Positions 37,000 to 46,075 are shown, counted from the first letter of the stretch. The stretch: DNA of 64,000 bases from Amycolatopsis methanolica 239 (GCF_000739085.1 NZ_CP009110.1:2790001-2854000); one strand, 5' to 3'. The notes: generated by a model not told the origin, from the sequence alone. A program made the numbers and translations.

Positions 37000-38787
37000 C
37001 TACCGTCCGGCGGCGTAGCCCTGCATGCCACGCGGGTTGGAACCCGCGGACAGCACACCGGTTTCCGGGTCGCGCGCGACCGCGCACAGGCGGCCTTCCG
37101 ACCACGGGTCGGCGACCGTCACGTCGTGCCCGCGCCGCCGCAGTTCCGCGATCGCGGGTTCGCCGATGCGGGACTCCACGGTGACGCTGCCCGGTTTCAT
37201 CGAGCGCGGGTAGAACGAGCTCGGGAAACTGTCCGTGTGCCAGTTCGGCGCATCGATCGCGCCCTGCAGGTCGAGGCTGCCGCGCACCTTCCTGCGCAGC
37301 GCGACGGCGAGGAAGAAGTGCACGCTCCACTGGTCTTGCTGGTCCCCGCCGGGCGTGCCGAACGCGAGCACCGGCACGCCGTCGCGCAGCGCCACCGACG
37401 GGGACAGCGTCGTGCGCGGGCGGCGGCCCGGCACCAGCGAGTTGGGCAGTCCCTCGTCCAGCCAGGACATCTGCAGCCGGGTGCCGAGCGGGAAACCGAG
37501 CGCCGGGATGACCGGGTTTGACTGCAGCCAGCCGCCGCTCGGGGTGGCGGCGATCATGTTGCCCCACCGGTCGGCCACGTCGAGGTGGCAGGTGTCGCCG
37601 CGGGTGGCGCCGTCCTTGGCGACGGTCGGCTCACCAGCGCCCGCGGCGGGTGGCGGCGGGACCGCGCCGCCGACCGACAGTTCGGCCTGCTTGCTCAGCC
37701 GCGGCCGGCGCCCGTCCGGCGAACCCGGCCGCAGCTCCGTCGACGCCCGTTCGCCGATCAGGGCGCGGCGGGATTCGTTGTAGGAGGCGGAAAGCAGGGC
37801 GTCCAGGGAGACGTCCGCGCTGTCGCCGTACCACGCCTCGCGGTCGGCCATGGCGAGCTTGGTGCCCTCGATCAGCGTGTGCAGGTAGTCCGGGGTGCCG
37901 TACTCGAGGCCGTCCGGCAGCAGGGCGAGCTGCTGCAGGAACGACGGGCCCTGGCTCCACAGGCCGCACTTGGCGACCGTCCAGCCCTGCCAGTCGTAGG
38001 TGACCGGGTCCTCGTAGCCGGCTTCGAACGCGGCGAGGTCGTCAGCGGTGAGGGTGCCGGCGTGCCGCTCGCCGGAGGTGTCCATGGTGGGCCGGGCGGC
38101 GGCCTCGGCGATCGCCTCGGCGATGAAGCCCTCGCGCCAGATCCGGCGGGCGCCGTCGATCTGCGCCTCCCGGCCCGGGCCGGCGGCCTCGGCTTCGGCG
38201 ATCACCCGCCGCCAGGTCGCGGCCAGCGCCGGGTTGCGCAGCATCTCGCCGGGCCCCGGCGGGCGCCCGTCACGCAGGTAGACCTCCGCCGAGCTGGTCC
38301 ACTCGGTCTCGAACAGCTCCCGCACGCTGGCGACGGTCGAGCCGATCCGCTCCACCGCCGGGTGCCCGTTCTCGGCGTAGCCGATCGCGTACTTCAGCAC
38401 ATCGGCCAGCGTCTTCGTGCCGTGGTCGCGCAGCAGCAGCATCCACGCGTCGAACGCGCCGGGCACGGCGGCGGCCAGCGGACCGGTGCCGGGCACCAGG
38501 TCCAGGCCGAGCGAGGTGTAGTGCGCGACGGTCGCCCCGGCCGGGGCCGGACCCTGCCCGCACAGCACGCGCGGCGCCTGCCCGGCGGGCGCGAGGATGA
38601 TCGGCACCTCGCCGGCGGGGCCGTTCAGGTGCGGTTCGACGACGTGCAGCACGAACCCGGCGGCCACGGCCGCGTCGAAGGCGTTGCCGTCGTCCTCCAG
38701 CACCGCCATCGCGGTGGCGGAGGCGAGCCAGTGGGTCGACGACACCATGCCGTGGGTGCCTTGCAGCGTGGGACGGGTGGTGAACAC
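37000..38787 (-). CDS. gamma-glutamyltransferase family protein
   Basis: The 595-residue Ntn-hydrolase is expected to self-cleave before the nucleophile Thr in RGDTCHLDVADRWGNM near residue 397. The small-subunit stretch WLDEGLPNSLVPGRRPRTTL supports the family. It begins near the conserved HGMVSSTHWLASATAM and carries no clear signal peptide, so it may be cytosolic, unlike E. coli GGT. Substrates could be glutathione-like or gamma-glutamyl amides, or acylated antibiotics as in cephalosporin acylase relatives. GTG 38787 is preferred over upstream in-frame starts. It is divergent from a LysR regulator. Confidence 0.88.
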   Translation of the reverse strand: MFTTRPTLQGTHGMVSSTHWLASATAMAVLEDDGNAFDAAVAAGFVLHVVEPHLNGPAGEVPIILAPAGQAPRVLCGQGPAPAGATVAHYTSLGLDLVPGTGPLAAAVPGAFDAWMLLLRDHGTKTLADVLKYAIGYAENGHPAVERIGSTVASVRELFETEWTSSAEVYLRDGRPPGPGEMLRNPALAATWRRVIAEAEAAGPGREAQIDGARRIWREGFIAEAIAEAAARPTMDTSGERHAGTLTADDLAAFEAGYEDPVTYDWQGWTVAKCGLWSQGPSFLQQLALLPDGLEYGTPDYLHTLIEGTKLAMADREAWYGDSADVSLDALLSASYNESRRALIGERASTELRPGSPDGRRPRLSKQAELSVGGAVPPPPAAGAGEPTVAKDGATRGDTCHLDVADRWGNMIAATPSGGWLQSNPVIPALGFPLGTRLQMSWLDEGLPNSLVPGRRPRTTLSPSVALRDGVPVLAFGTPGGDQQDQWSVHFFLAVALRRKVRGSLDLQGAIDAPNWHTDSFPSSFYPRSMKPGSVTVESRIGEPAIAELRRRGHDVTVADPWSEGRLCAVARDPETGVLSAGSNPRGMQGYAAGR

Positions 38788-38845
38788 GGTCCGAGTAGAC
38801 ACCCTCGACCGGGTGAACGTCCAAGACATCTGTGACACCATCGCC

Positions 38846-38860
38846 ATAGCTGTTCGCTAT
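38846..38860. promoter_or_regulatory. LysR-type operator (T-N11-A)
   Basis: ATAGC-TGTTC-GCTAT is a perfect 5-bp dyad containing the LysR consensus T-N11-A (T at 38847, A at 38859). It sits in the 83-bp space between the divergent GGT and lysR genes, 10 nt before the lysR start. The regulator encoded next to it probably binds here. Confidence 0.7.
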
Positions 38861-38870
38861 CGATGGGAGC

Positions 38871-39863
38871 GTGGTGGAACGCCGCCAGCTGGAGTACTTC
38901 GTCGCGATCGTCGAGCACGGCGGGTTCACCGCGGCGGCCAAGGCGTTGCACGTCGCGCAGCCCTCGCTGTCCCGCTCGATCGGCAAGCTCGAACACGAGC
39001 TGGGCGTCACGCTGTTCCACCGGGTCGGGCGGCACGCGGTGCTGAGCACAGCCGGGGAGGCGCTGGCCGACCGGGCCCGGCTGGTGCTGCGCGACCTCGA
39101 CGCGTTGCGGGCCGCGGCGGGGGCGATCGGAGACGGCGCGGCCGGGCGGGTGGACGTCGCCGCGACCTCGTCGTCCGGGCTGGAACCGGTGACCAGCGTG
39201 ATCGCCGAGCTGGCCCGGCGGCACCCGGGGGTCACGGTCAGCACGTCGTCGGCGATGTCGGCGGCCGAGGTGGTCGCCATGGTGCTCCAGGGCAGGTGCG
39301 AGGTCGGGGTGTGCGGCAGCGCGGAGCGCCCGTCCGGGCAGGGGCTGGTGACGCACCACCTGCGGGACGAGGAGTTCCTGCTGGTCGTGCCGCCCGGCGT
39401 GCTGGACGTGCCGGGGCCGTCGGTGGGCCCGGAGGTGCTGCGCGGCATGCGGTTCGTGGTCACCAAGCCGGCCACGGCGGTGCGGGCCCTGTTCGACCGG
39501 CTGGCCGCGACCGTCGGGGACATGACGATCGCGGCCGAGGCCGGGGACCGGGGCGTGGTGCTGCCGATGGTGCTCAAGGGCATCGGCGCCGGGCTGATGC
39601 CGGACGGCTGGTCCGACCTGGCGCTGCGGGCGGGCGCGGACGTCTACCGGTTCGACCCGCCGGAGCGGCTGCCGCAGTGGCTGGTGCACCGGGGCGGCCC
39701 GCTCACCGCGGCGACGCGCGCGTTCATCGACACCACGCTCGGGACCGCCCCGGCGGGTCAGGACTCCGTCGCGGCCCGGTCGGAGTCGCTACGGAGCACG
39801 CAGAACTCGTTGCCCTCGGGGTCGGCGAGGACGGCCCAGCCGGACCCGTCCGGGTTCCGGTGA
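38871..39863 (+). CDS. LysR-family transcriptional regulator
   Basis: The 330-residue regulator has a classical N-terminal winged HTH (MVERRQLEYFVAIVEHGGFT, then KALHVAQPSLSRSIGKLEHE) and a C-terminal type 2 periplasmic-binding effector domain (about 95-300). It is divergent from the gamma-glutamyltransferase gene and probably controls it. The last 106 nt (about 35 residues) overlap the convergent VOC gene, and that tail lies outside the family core. GTGs at 38871 and 38874 are equivalent starts. Confidence 0.88.
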   Translation: MVERRQLEYFVAIVEHGGFTAAAKALHVAQPSLSRSIGKLEHELGVTLFHRVGRHAVLSTAGEALADRARLVLRDLDALRAAAGAIGDGAAGRVDVAATSSSGLEPVTSVIAELARRHPGVTVSTSSAMSAAEVVAMVLQGRCEVGVCGSAERPSGQGLVTHHLRDEEFLLVVPPGVLDVPGPSVGPEVLRGMRFVVTKPATAVRALFDRLAATVGDMTIAAEAGDRGVVLPMVLKGIGAGLMPDGWSDLALRAGADVYRFDPPERLPQWLVHRGGPLTAATRAFIDTTLGTAPAGQDSVAARSESLRSTQNSLPSGSARTAQPDPSGFR

Positions 39864-40141
39864 TCGGCGACGAACGTGGCGCCGAGGCCCAGCAGCCGCG
39901 CCACCTCCTCCTCGCGCGAGGTCTCCGGGCGCAGGCACAGGTGGATCCGGTTCTTGATCGTCTTGGGCTCGCGCACCTGGTTGAAGTGCAGCACCGGGCC
40001 CTCCGCGAGTAGCACCTGGGTCTCCGGGTCGCCCGGCCGGTCGTCCGGGTGGAGCGGACGGCCGGTCACCCCGCTCCAGAAGCGGGCCAGCTCGTAGGCG
40101 TCCGCGCAGTCGATCGCGACGTTCTGCAATACCGAGACCAT
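39758..40141 (-). CDS. VOC (glyoxalase-like) family protein
   Basis: The 127-residue protein has the vicinal-oxygen-chelate pattern: VLQNVAIDCADAYELARFWS at the start, RIHLCLRPE in the middle and WAVLADPEGNEFCVL near the end. Such proteins include glyoxalases, dioxygenases and drug-binding proteins, and no substrate can be assigned. It lies 17 nt after lysA on the same strand, so the two form an operon. It overlaps the convergent LysR gene by 106 nt. Confidence 0.8.
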   Translation of the reverse strand: MVSVLQNVAIDCADAYELARFWSGVTGRPLHPDDRPGDPETQVLLAEGPVLHFNQVREPKTIKNRIHLCLRPETSREEEVARLLGLGATFVADHRNPDGSGWAVLADPEGNEFCVLRSDSDRAATES

Positions 40142-40158
40142 GTGCCGAGCTTCCCCGA

Positions 40159-41475
40159 TCAGCCGACGTCGCGGCGCAGCAGGTCCTCCTCGGTTTCGCG
40201 GCGCACCAGCACGCGGGATGCGCCGTCGGCGACCGCGACCAGCGGCGGGCGGCCCACCAGGTTGTAGTTCGACGCCAGCGCGTGGTGGTAGGCGCCGCTC
40301 ACCGGCACCGCCAGCAGGTCGCCGGGGCGGACGTCGGCGGGCAGCGGCACGTCCTCGGCCAGCACGTCCCCGGCCTCGCAGTGCCTGCCCGCGATGGTCC
40401 ACGGGCGGCGCGGCGCCTTGGTGTGCCGACCGACGAGCCGGGCGGTGTAGCGCGCGCCGTACAGCGCCGGGCGCGGGGTGTCGCTCATGCCGCCGTCGAC
40501 CGCGACGAACCCGCTCTTCACGGCGGCCACCCGGTACAGCGTGATCCCGGCCGTCGCGACGAGCCAGCGGCCGGGTTCCAGCACCAGCCGCGGCACCGGG
40601 AGCCGGTGGCGGTCGCACTCCCGGCGCAGCGTGCCCAGGATCCGGCGGGCGGCGCCGGTCAGGTCGAAGGCCGGTTCGCCTGCGCGGTAGGGGACGGCGA
40701 AACCGCCGCCCAGGTCGAGCTGGTCCAGCGTCACCCCGTGCCGCTCGCGGACCCCGGCGAGCAGGCGCACCATGCGGCGCACGGCTTCGGCGTAGGAGCC
40801 GGTGTCGTGCACCTGGGAACCGAGGTGGCAGTGCAACCCGGCGGCGCGCAGGCCCGGCTGGGCGAGGACCTGCCCGACGGCGTCCAGCGCGGCGCCGGAG
40901 GCGAGGGAGAACCCGAACTTCTGGCCCTCGACGGCCGTGGCCAGCGCGCGGTGCGTGTGCGCGTCGACGCCGGGGGTGACCCGCACCAGGACCCGCTGCC
41001 CGGCGGGGGCGAGCGCGGCGAGCTGGTCGATCTCGTCGGCGGAGTCGGCGACGATCCGGCCGGCGTGCGCGGTGAACGCGGCCTTGAGGTCCGCCGGGGT
41101 CTTCACGTTGCCGTGCACCAGGATCCGCTCGCCCGGCACGCCTGCCCAGCGTGCCATCGCGATCTCGCCCGCCGAGCACACGTCCGCGCTGAAACCCAGC
41201 AACCGGAGCACCCCGCGCACCGGCAGGGCCTTGGTGGCGAACGCGATCTCGGCGTCCGGGAACGCGGCGCGCAGCGATTCGGCGCGGCCGCGGATCTCGG
41301 TCTCGTCGAAGACCTGCACCGGCGTGCCGAACCGCGCGGCGAGCCGGGTCAGGCGCACGCCGCCGCAGGTCAGGTCGCCGCCCTCGGCGAGGCGGGTCGT
41401 GCGCGGCCACAGGCCGGGTTCCAGCGGCGGTTCTCCGGCGAGTCCCACGCTGGGCAGCACCTCGGCGAGTGTCAT
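40159..41475 (-). CDS. lysA: diaminopimelate decarboxylase family enzyme
   Basis: The 438-residue PLP fold III decarboxylase has the Schiff-base Lys in IAFATKALPV near 82, HCHLGSQVHDTGSY near 195, LGGGFAVPYRAG near 235 and EPGRWLVATAG near 280. The EPGR motif and HCHLGSQ favour meso-diaminopimelate decarboxylase, which makes lysine. Related carboxynorspermidine or ornithine enzymes cannot be fully excluded. The ATG has AAGGAGG upstream. It is not beside other lysine genes, so it may be a second copy. A lysine source would fit the lysine-type synthetase 9 kb away, though that link is speculative. Confidence 0.88.
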   Translation of the reverse strand: MTLAEVLPSVGLAGEPPLEPGLWPRTTRLAEGGDLTCGGVRLTRLAARFGTPVQVFDETEIRGRAESLRAAFPDAEIAFATKALPVRGVLRLLGFSADVCSAGEIAMARWAGVPGERILVHGNVKTPADLKAAFTAHAGRIVADSADEIDQLAALAPAGQRVLVRVTPGVDAHTHRALATAVEGQKFGFSLASGAALDAVGQVLAQPGLRAAGLHCHLGSQVHDTGSYAEAVRRMVRLLAGVRERHGVTLDQLDLGGGFAVPYRAGEPAFDLTGAARRILGTLRRECDRHRLPVPRLVLEPGRWLVATAGITLYRVAAVKSGFVAVDGGMSDTPRPALYGARYTARLVGRHTKAPRRPWTIAGRHCEAGDVLAEDVPLPADVRPGDLLAVPVSGAYHHALASNYNLVGRPPLVAVADGASRVLVRRETEEDLLRRDVG

Positions 41476-41625
41476 GTCGTCCTCCTTCGGTATCCCTGCA
41501 CCGAAGGAAATCGCCGCGGCGGCCCGCGCGGACCCCGGGCTGATGCGGCGATGACACGCCCGGGCGCGGTCTTGATCCGGCCTTGACACCGGCGTGAGCC
41601 CGTTCACGCGGTCATACTGGCGGGC

Positions 41626-42129
41626 ATGGACGCAGGCGAACTGAGGGAAGTGCAGGCGCCGCTCAAGGAGCGCTACCGGGAGGATCCGGCACAGGCGCTG
41701 ATCACCTTGCGCGCCAACGCGGAGCTCGACGGGCTGGGCATCTCGTGCAAGGTGGAGACCGGGCGGGCGGTGGTCGAGGCGGGTCTGCACCCGGCCACCG
41801 GCGGCGACGGCAGCCTCGCGTGCTCCGGCGACATGCTGCTGGAGGCGCTGGTCGCGTGTTCCGGGGTGACGCTGCGGGCGGTGGCGACGTCGCTGGGGCT
41901 GGAGATCCGCGGCGGGACCGTGCGGGCGGAGGGAGATCTGGACTTCCGCGGCACGCTCGGGGTCGACAAGTCCGCGCCGGTGGGGTTCCAGGCGATCCGG
42001 TTGTCGTTCGACCTCGACACCGACGCGTCCGAGGAGCAGCTCGCCACGCTGCGCAAGCTGACCGAGCGGTACTGCGTGGTGTATCAGACGTTGCGCACGC
42101 CGCCGGAGATCGAGGTGCGCCTCGCCTGA
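41626..42129 (+). CDS. OsmC-family protein
   Basis: The 167-residue protein has the two redox Cys of the OsmC/Ohr family in [15 protein letters not shown] (about 83) and [10 protein letters not shown] (about 148). The family reduces organic hydroperoxides as a homodimer. The N-terminus [17 protein letters not shown] is of the OsmC-like subclass rather than Ohr. CATACT (41613-41618) lies 7 nt before the ATG. It is divergent from lysA and overlaps the next, convergent gene by 46 nt. Confidence 0.87.
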   Translation: MDAGELREVQAPLKERYREDPAQALITLRANAELDGLGISCKVETGRAVVEAGLHPATGGDGSLACSGDMLLEALVACSGVTLRAVATSLGLEIRGGTVRAEGDLDFRGTLGVDKSAPVGFQAIRLSFDLDTDASEEQLATLRKLTERYCVVYQTLRTPPEIEVRLA

Positions 42130-43004
42130 CCCGGCTCGACGGTGCTGATGCCGTGCAGCACGTGGGCGAGGATCTCCGCGCCCCGCACGACGCGCGGGCC
42201 GGGGCGGTTGAAGTAGGACGGGCCGTCGAGGATCCACACCTGCCCGCCGCGCACCGCGGGCAGGTCCGCCCAGCCCGGTCGGCTCGTGAGCAGGCCGAGT
42301 TCGGCCTCGGTGCGTTCCGGCGGCAGGCCGCAGGGGAGCAGGAGGAGGACGTCGGGTGCCGCGGCGGTCACCTCGGCCCAGTCGATGGCCTTGGTGTGCT
42401 CGCCCGGCCGGGCGAGCAGGGGCTCCCCACCGGCGGCGGCGATCTGTTCGGGCACCCAGTGGCCGGCAGGCCAGACCGGGTCGAGCCATTCGATCGCGGC
42501 GACCCGGGGCCGGGGCAGGTCCCGGGTCCGCTCCCGGAGGTCCGCGAGCCGGGCGAGCAGTTCCGCGTGTTTCGCGCGGGCGACCTCCGGAACGCCGAGG
42601 ACGTCGCCGAGCAGCAGCAGGCAGTCCAGCACCTCGGCGAGCGTGCGGGGTTCGAGGCTCAGCACCCGCGGCCCGGCGTCCATCATCCGGACCGCGTCGG
42701 TGACCCGGCGGTAGGACACCGCGCAGACCTCGCAGAGGTCCTGGGTGAGCACGACGTCGGGCCGCAGCGCCGCGAGTTTCGCGGCGTCCAGGGCGTAGAG
42801 CGCGGAGCCGGCGTGCGCGCCCCCGACGGCCTGCGAGATCTCGCGGCTGCCCATCGAGGTGTGCAGCCCACTGCCGGTGACCACGGGCACGTCCTCGATG
42901 CCCGGCGGCCAGTCGCATTCGTGCGTCCGCCCGACCAGCTGCCCGGCCAGCCCCAGCTCGGCCACCAGATCAGTGGCGGCGGGCAGCAATGACACGATCC
43001 GCAC
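42084..43004 (-). CDS. BtuF-like cobalamin/metal-chelate-binding protein without signal peptide
   Basis: The 306-residue class III substrate-binding fold begins [18 protein letters not shown], the typical first strand of mature BtuF/FecB-like proteins. It continues with [34 protein letters not shown] and [20 protein letters not shown]. There is no signal peptide or lipobox, and no permease or ATPase gene is adjacent. It is probably a cytosolic orphan of the family, perhaps binding cobalamin or another tetrapyrrole. The last 46 nt overlap the convergent OsmC gene. Confidence 0.82.
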   Translation of the reverse strand: MRIVSLLPAATDLVAELGLAGQLVGRTHECDWPPGIEDVPVVTGSGLHTSMGSREISQAVGGAHAGSALYALDAAKLAALRPDVVLTQDLCEVCAVSYRRVTDAVRMMDAGPRVLSLEPRTLAEVLDCLLLLGDVLGVPEVARAKHAELLARLADLRERTRDLPRPRVAAIEWLDPVWPAGHWVPEQIAAAGGEPLLARPGEHTKAIDWAEVTAAAPDVLLLLPCGLPPERTEAELGLLTSRPGWADLPAVRGGQVWILDGPSYFNRPGPRVVRGAEILAHVLHGISTVEPGQARRTSISGGVRNV

Positions 43005-43039
43005 GCCCCGAGCCTAGATCGGTCCGCCGCTCCGACGCC

Positions 43040-43321
43040 ATGAGGCGCTGCCGGACGGGCAGGTGCCTCGACGACCCGTCGCAGACTGGCAAGCGGTGCT
43101 CGAGCCGGTGGGTCCCAGGCTGGTCGCACTCCAACGAGGGGGACCTCGGGCCGGTCCCGCTGCCGGGCGTTCCCAGCACCGTTCCGGCGCTGCAGGTGTG
43201 GCCGGGATCGATCGATTCCGACATCGATCTGCGCGAGCTGCGGGGCCGCGAGGCGTGGATGCGGTGTGCCCCCTGGGGCGTGACGGCCGCCGGCCGGGGC
43301 GCATCGCCCGGTGCCGTCTGA
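43040..43321 (+). CDS. possible small hypothetical protein
   Basis: This 93-codon frame lies in the 322-bp gap between two same-strand (minus) genes. About 89% of its codons end in G or C, like genuine genes here, and it contains a protein-like stretch DLGPVPLPGVPSTVPALQVW and SDIDLRELRGREAW. I recognise no family. No good ribosome binding site is seen before ATG 43040. An upstream ATG (42989) would overlap the BtuF-like start. It may be a fragment of a lost gene. Low certainty. Confidence 0.3.
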   Translation: MRRCRTGRCLDDPSQTGKRCSSRWVPGWSHSNEGDLGPVPLPGVPSTVPALQVWPGSIDSDIDLRELRGREAWMRCAPWGVTAAGRGASPGAV

Positions 43322-43326
43322 ACCCG

Positions 43327-43806
43327 TCAGCCCTGGCGCTCCGCGAGCAGGTCCTCCACCGCCTTGGGCAGTGTCGTTTCGAAGTCGAGAAGCTTCGCCC
43401 AGTCCGGCGTGACCGTGATGACCACCATCTGCTCGTACAGGGCCCGCACGCCCTGCTCCCACGAGTCGGCCAGTGCGGGAGGCGTCGTCTTCCGGCCGGC
43501 CTCGATGTAGCCATCCGGGGCGCCGTCGACCAGTTCCAGGTGCGCCGTGCCGCGGATCAGCAGCACCCGCGGCGGCCACGGGTCGACGTAGTCGATGGTG
43601 ATCGCCACCCGGGGGTTCCGGCGCAGGGCCGCTACCTTCGCCGATTTCGGCACGGTGGCCATGACCAGGTGCTCGCCGTCCCACCAGAACCCGATCGGGA
43701 TCACGCGCGGCTCGCCGTCCAGTCCGTCGTACGCCAGCCGCGCGGGGATGTTCGACCCCAGCAGCTGCTGCGCGATCGGCTTGGCCAGTTCAGCGGTGGC
43801 ATCCAT
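43327..43806 (-). CDS. pyridoxamine 5'-phosphate oxidase-family (FMN/F420-binding) protein
   Basis: The 159-residue split-barrel flavoprotein has RLAYDGLDGEPRVIPIGFWW (about 28-47), KSAKVAALRRNPRVAITIDY (about 62-81) and VLLIRGTAHLELVDGAPDGY. This pattern is common to actinobacterial PNPOx-like and F420-dependent FDOR proteins. The substrate is unknown. ATG 43806 has GGAGGAGA upstream. It is not clearly part of an operon. Confidence 0.82.
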   Translation of the reverse strand: MDATAELAKPIAQQLLGSNIPARLAYDGLDGEPRVIPIGFWWDGEHLVMATVPKSAKVAALRRNPRVAITIDYVDPWPPRVLLIRGTAHLELVDGAPDGYIEAGRKTTPPALADSWEQGVRALYEQMVVITVTPDWAKLLDFETTLPKAVEDLLAERQG

Positions 43807-43873
43807 GTCCGTCTCCTCCGGTTCGGGGTGTGTCACGCCGGGGACGCAGCCGATCCCGCGTTCTCGACATCGC

Positions 43874-44620
43874 TCACGCGAGAAGTGGCGCCAGTTGCCC
43901 GGCGTGGTCGCGCACTAGCGCCACCAGCTCGGCGTTCGGCTCGGCGACCCGTTCCGCGGGCCCGCTCACCGCGAGCCCGGCGACCAGCTCGCCGGTCACC
44001 ACGTCCCGGATCGCCACCGCCAGGCAGCCCTTGCGTTCCAGCAGCTCACCGCACTGCCGGGCCAGCCCGTCGCGCGCGACCGCGGCCAGTTCGGCGTCCA
44101 GGCGATCGGCGTCGACGATCGTCCGCTCGGTGAACGACCGCAGCTCCCGCACCACCGCGCGCCAGTCGGCCTGCTCGGCGAGCAGCAGCTTGCCCAGCGC
44201 GGACACGTGCGGGTAGCGGGCGAGCAGCGCCCCGTCCGACGGCGGGTGGTCCGGGTCCGGGTCGACGAGCGTCAGCCGCCCGGTCCGGAAGGACGCCAGG
44301 TGCACACCCCACCGCACCCGGTGCCGCAGGTGCTCCACGATCGCCCTGGCCGCCGCGGGCGGCCGCACCGCCACCGGGGTCGCCAGCCGCCCGGCGCGCC
44401 GCCCCAGCGCGAACCCCCGCAGGTCTGGCAACCGCACCAGGTACTCCTCGCCGACGAGCAGGTTCAGCAGCCGGTAGGTCGTCGCCGGGGGCAGCTTCAG
44501 CGCGGCCGAGATCTCCTTCGCCGTGACACCCGGCCCGGCGGCCACGACCTCCTCCAGCACCGCCAGCGCGCTGCGGACCGCCTTCGGCTGGCGGCCGGAC
44601 AGCGGCGTCTCCGGGCTCAC
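43874..44620 (-). CDS. IclR-family transcriptional regulator
   Basis: The 248-residue protein has an N-terminal winged helix (about 10-70; AVRSALAVLEEVVAAGPG, then ISAALKLPPATTYRLLNLL) and a C-terminal IclR effector domain (ALLARYPHVSALGKLLLAEQ, RQCGELLERKGCLAVAIRD). The GTG overlaps the stop of the upstream permease gene, so it is the second gene of a permease-regulator operon. It probably controls the divergent amine transport/oxidase unit and its own operon, perhaps through the dyad at 46076-46113. Confidence 0.87.
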   Translation of the reverse strand: MSPETPLSGRQPKAVRSALAVLEEVVAAGPGVTAKEISAALKLPPATTYRLLNLLVGEEYLVRLPDLRGFALGRRAGRLATPVAVRPPAAARAIVEHLRHRVRWGVHLASFRTGRLTLVDPDPDHPPSDGALLARYPHVSALGKLLLAEQADWRAVVRELRSFTERTIVDADRLDAELAAVARDGLARQCGELLERKGCLAVAIRDVVTGELVAGLAVSGPAERVAEPNAELVALVRDHAGQLAPLLA

Positions 44621-46056
44621 CGCTCGCCGCCAAGCAGGTCGGCCTCGGACGTCTCGTCGTAGATGCCGATCCGCGCCAGGTCCCGCGGCCGCCGACGGCG
44701 CAGCCAGGCGAACCAGGCCAGACCGGCGAGCGCGCACAGCCCGAACACCGCCGGGTACGGGCCGCCCAGGTTGTCGACCGTGAACACGACCAGCGCCGCC
44801 AGCAGCGCGGGCGCGGTGATCGCGCCGACCACCAGCGCCCCGCGGGTCAGCTCGCCGATGCGGTACAGGAACACCGGCGCCGCCACGCACACCAGCAGGT
44901 AGGCCACCAGGTAGCCGAACACCGCGACGTTGAGCAGCGTGACGAACACCGACGTGGTGCTCATCCCGGCGGCCATCAGGACGACCGGCACGACCGCGAC
45001 CGGCGGCAGCACGGCCAGGATCGCGACGTGCGGGGTCCGGTACCGCGGATGCGTCCGGCCCAGCGCGTCCGGCGCCACGCCCTCGCGGCCCATGGACAGC
45101 AGCACCCGCACCAGCGCGTTGCCGGCCGCCAGCGTGCACGCCAGGAACGACGCGGCGATCCCCAGGTCGAGCAGGTAGGACAGCCACGGCAGCTGCTGCA
45201 GCGCGGCCAGCGTGCTGACCGGCTCGGCCTGCCCGGCGAGCCCGCCCGGCAGCGCGCCAAGGCCGATGACCTGCGTGTACGCCGCCACCAGGTACAGCAC
45301 GCCGCACAGCGCGGCCGTCCCCTGCACCGCCCTGGGCACCGTCCGGAACGGCCGCCGGGCCTCGACCCCGTAGGACGCCGCCGCCTCGAAACCGATGAAC
45401 GCGCCGAGCGCGGGCAGCACCCCGGCCGCGATCCCGCCGACGCCCCGGTCCGGCGCGGTCGGCGCCAGCCCGGGGCCGACCCTGGCCAGCAGCAACCCGA
45501 ACACCACCAGCATCAGCGAGATCGACACGGCCTCGGTGACGAGCACCACGGTCGCCGACAACCGCACGCCGCGCAGCACACACGCCGTCGCCAGCCCGCC
45601 CAGCACCAGCACGAGCACCGCGACCAGGCCCCAGCCCAGGTCCAGCCCCGCGCGCCGCAACAGGTCCTGCAGGTAGACGCCGGACCCGGTGAGCGCCGCC
45701 ATCGTCAGCAGGCCGTAGCCAATCAGCAACGCGCAGCCGCACGCGAACGCCGCGGCCGGGCCGAGCCCCTTCGCGGTCAGGCTGTACAGCGACCCGGCCG
45801 CCGCCATGCGGCGCGTGAACTGCGCGATCCCCAGCCCGATGAGCAGCGCGAGCACGGTCGCGACGACGAACGACCACAGCACCCCGGTCCCGGCCCCGGC
45901 CGCGGCGACCGCGGGCGCGGCCGCCATGGCCGCCGACGGCGCCGCGGCCGAGATCGACTGCGCGAACACCTGCAGCGGACCGAGGTTGCGGCGGTCGAGC
46001 CCGGACATCGGGGACTCGCGCCGCAGCGGCGGCAGCACCCGGGGTGGCACGGACAT
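44617..46056 (-). CDS. APC-superfamily amino acid/amine permease
   Basis: The 479-residue protein has about 12 membrane helices. Segments such as VLWSFVVATVLALLIGLGIA and AAGVLPALGAFIGFEAAASY carry the APC pattern, including the GxEAAASYG element of TM6. About 40 N-terminal and 30 C-terminal residues are cytoplasmic. ATG 46056 follows GGAGGAAAT. It is translationally coupled to the IclR regulator downstream and divergent from a second APC permease. The substrate is likely an amino acid or amine, from context. Confidence 0.87.
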   Translation of the reverse strand: MSVPPRVLPPLRRESPMSGLDRRNLGPLQVFAQSISAAAPSAAMAAAPAVAAAGAGTGVLWSFVVATVLALLIGLGIAQFTRRMAAAGSLYSLTAKGLGPAAAFACGCALLIGYGLLTMAALTGSGVYLQDLLRRAGLDLGWGLVAVLVLVLGGLATACVLRGVRLSATVVLVTEAVSISLMLVVFGLLLARVGPGLAPTAPDRGVGGIAAGVLPALGAFIGFEAAASYGVEARRPFRTVPRAVQGTAALCGVLYLVAAYTQVIGLGALPGGLAGQAEPVSTLAALQQLPWLSYLLDLGIAASFLACTLAAGNALVRVLLSMGREGVAPDALGRTHPRYRTPHVAILAVLPPVAVVPVVLMAAGMSTTSVFVTLLNVAVFGYLVAYLLVCVAAPVFLYRIGELTRGALVVGAITAPALLAALVVFTVDNLGGPYPAVFGLCALAGLAWFAWLRRRRPRDLARIGIYDETSEADLLGGER

Positions 46057-46075
46057 CCGGCATTTCCTCCTCTGT

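Noticed and set aside
34094-37567. Minus-strand open frame of about 1,150 codons over xylH, the ROK gene and the GGT 3' part
   Set aside because: It crosses a strong bidirectional terminator and several conserved plus-strand genes. The product is His/Arg/Gln-rich noise.
41583-41618. TTGACA (41583-41588) as -35 for the OsmC promoter
   Set aside because: The distance to CATACT is 24 bp, too long for a standard promoter.
41476-42918. N-terminal extension of lysA to 919 codons
   Set aside because: The extension is antisense to OsmC and the BtuF-like gene. ATG 41475 has a strong ribosome binding site and gives the normal family length.
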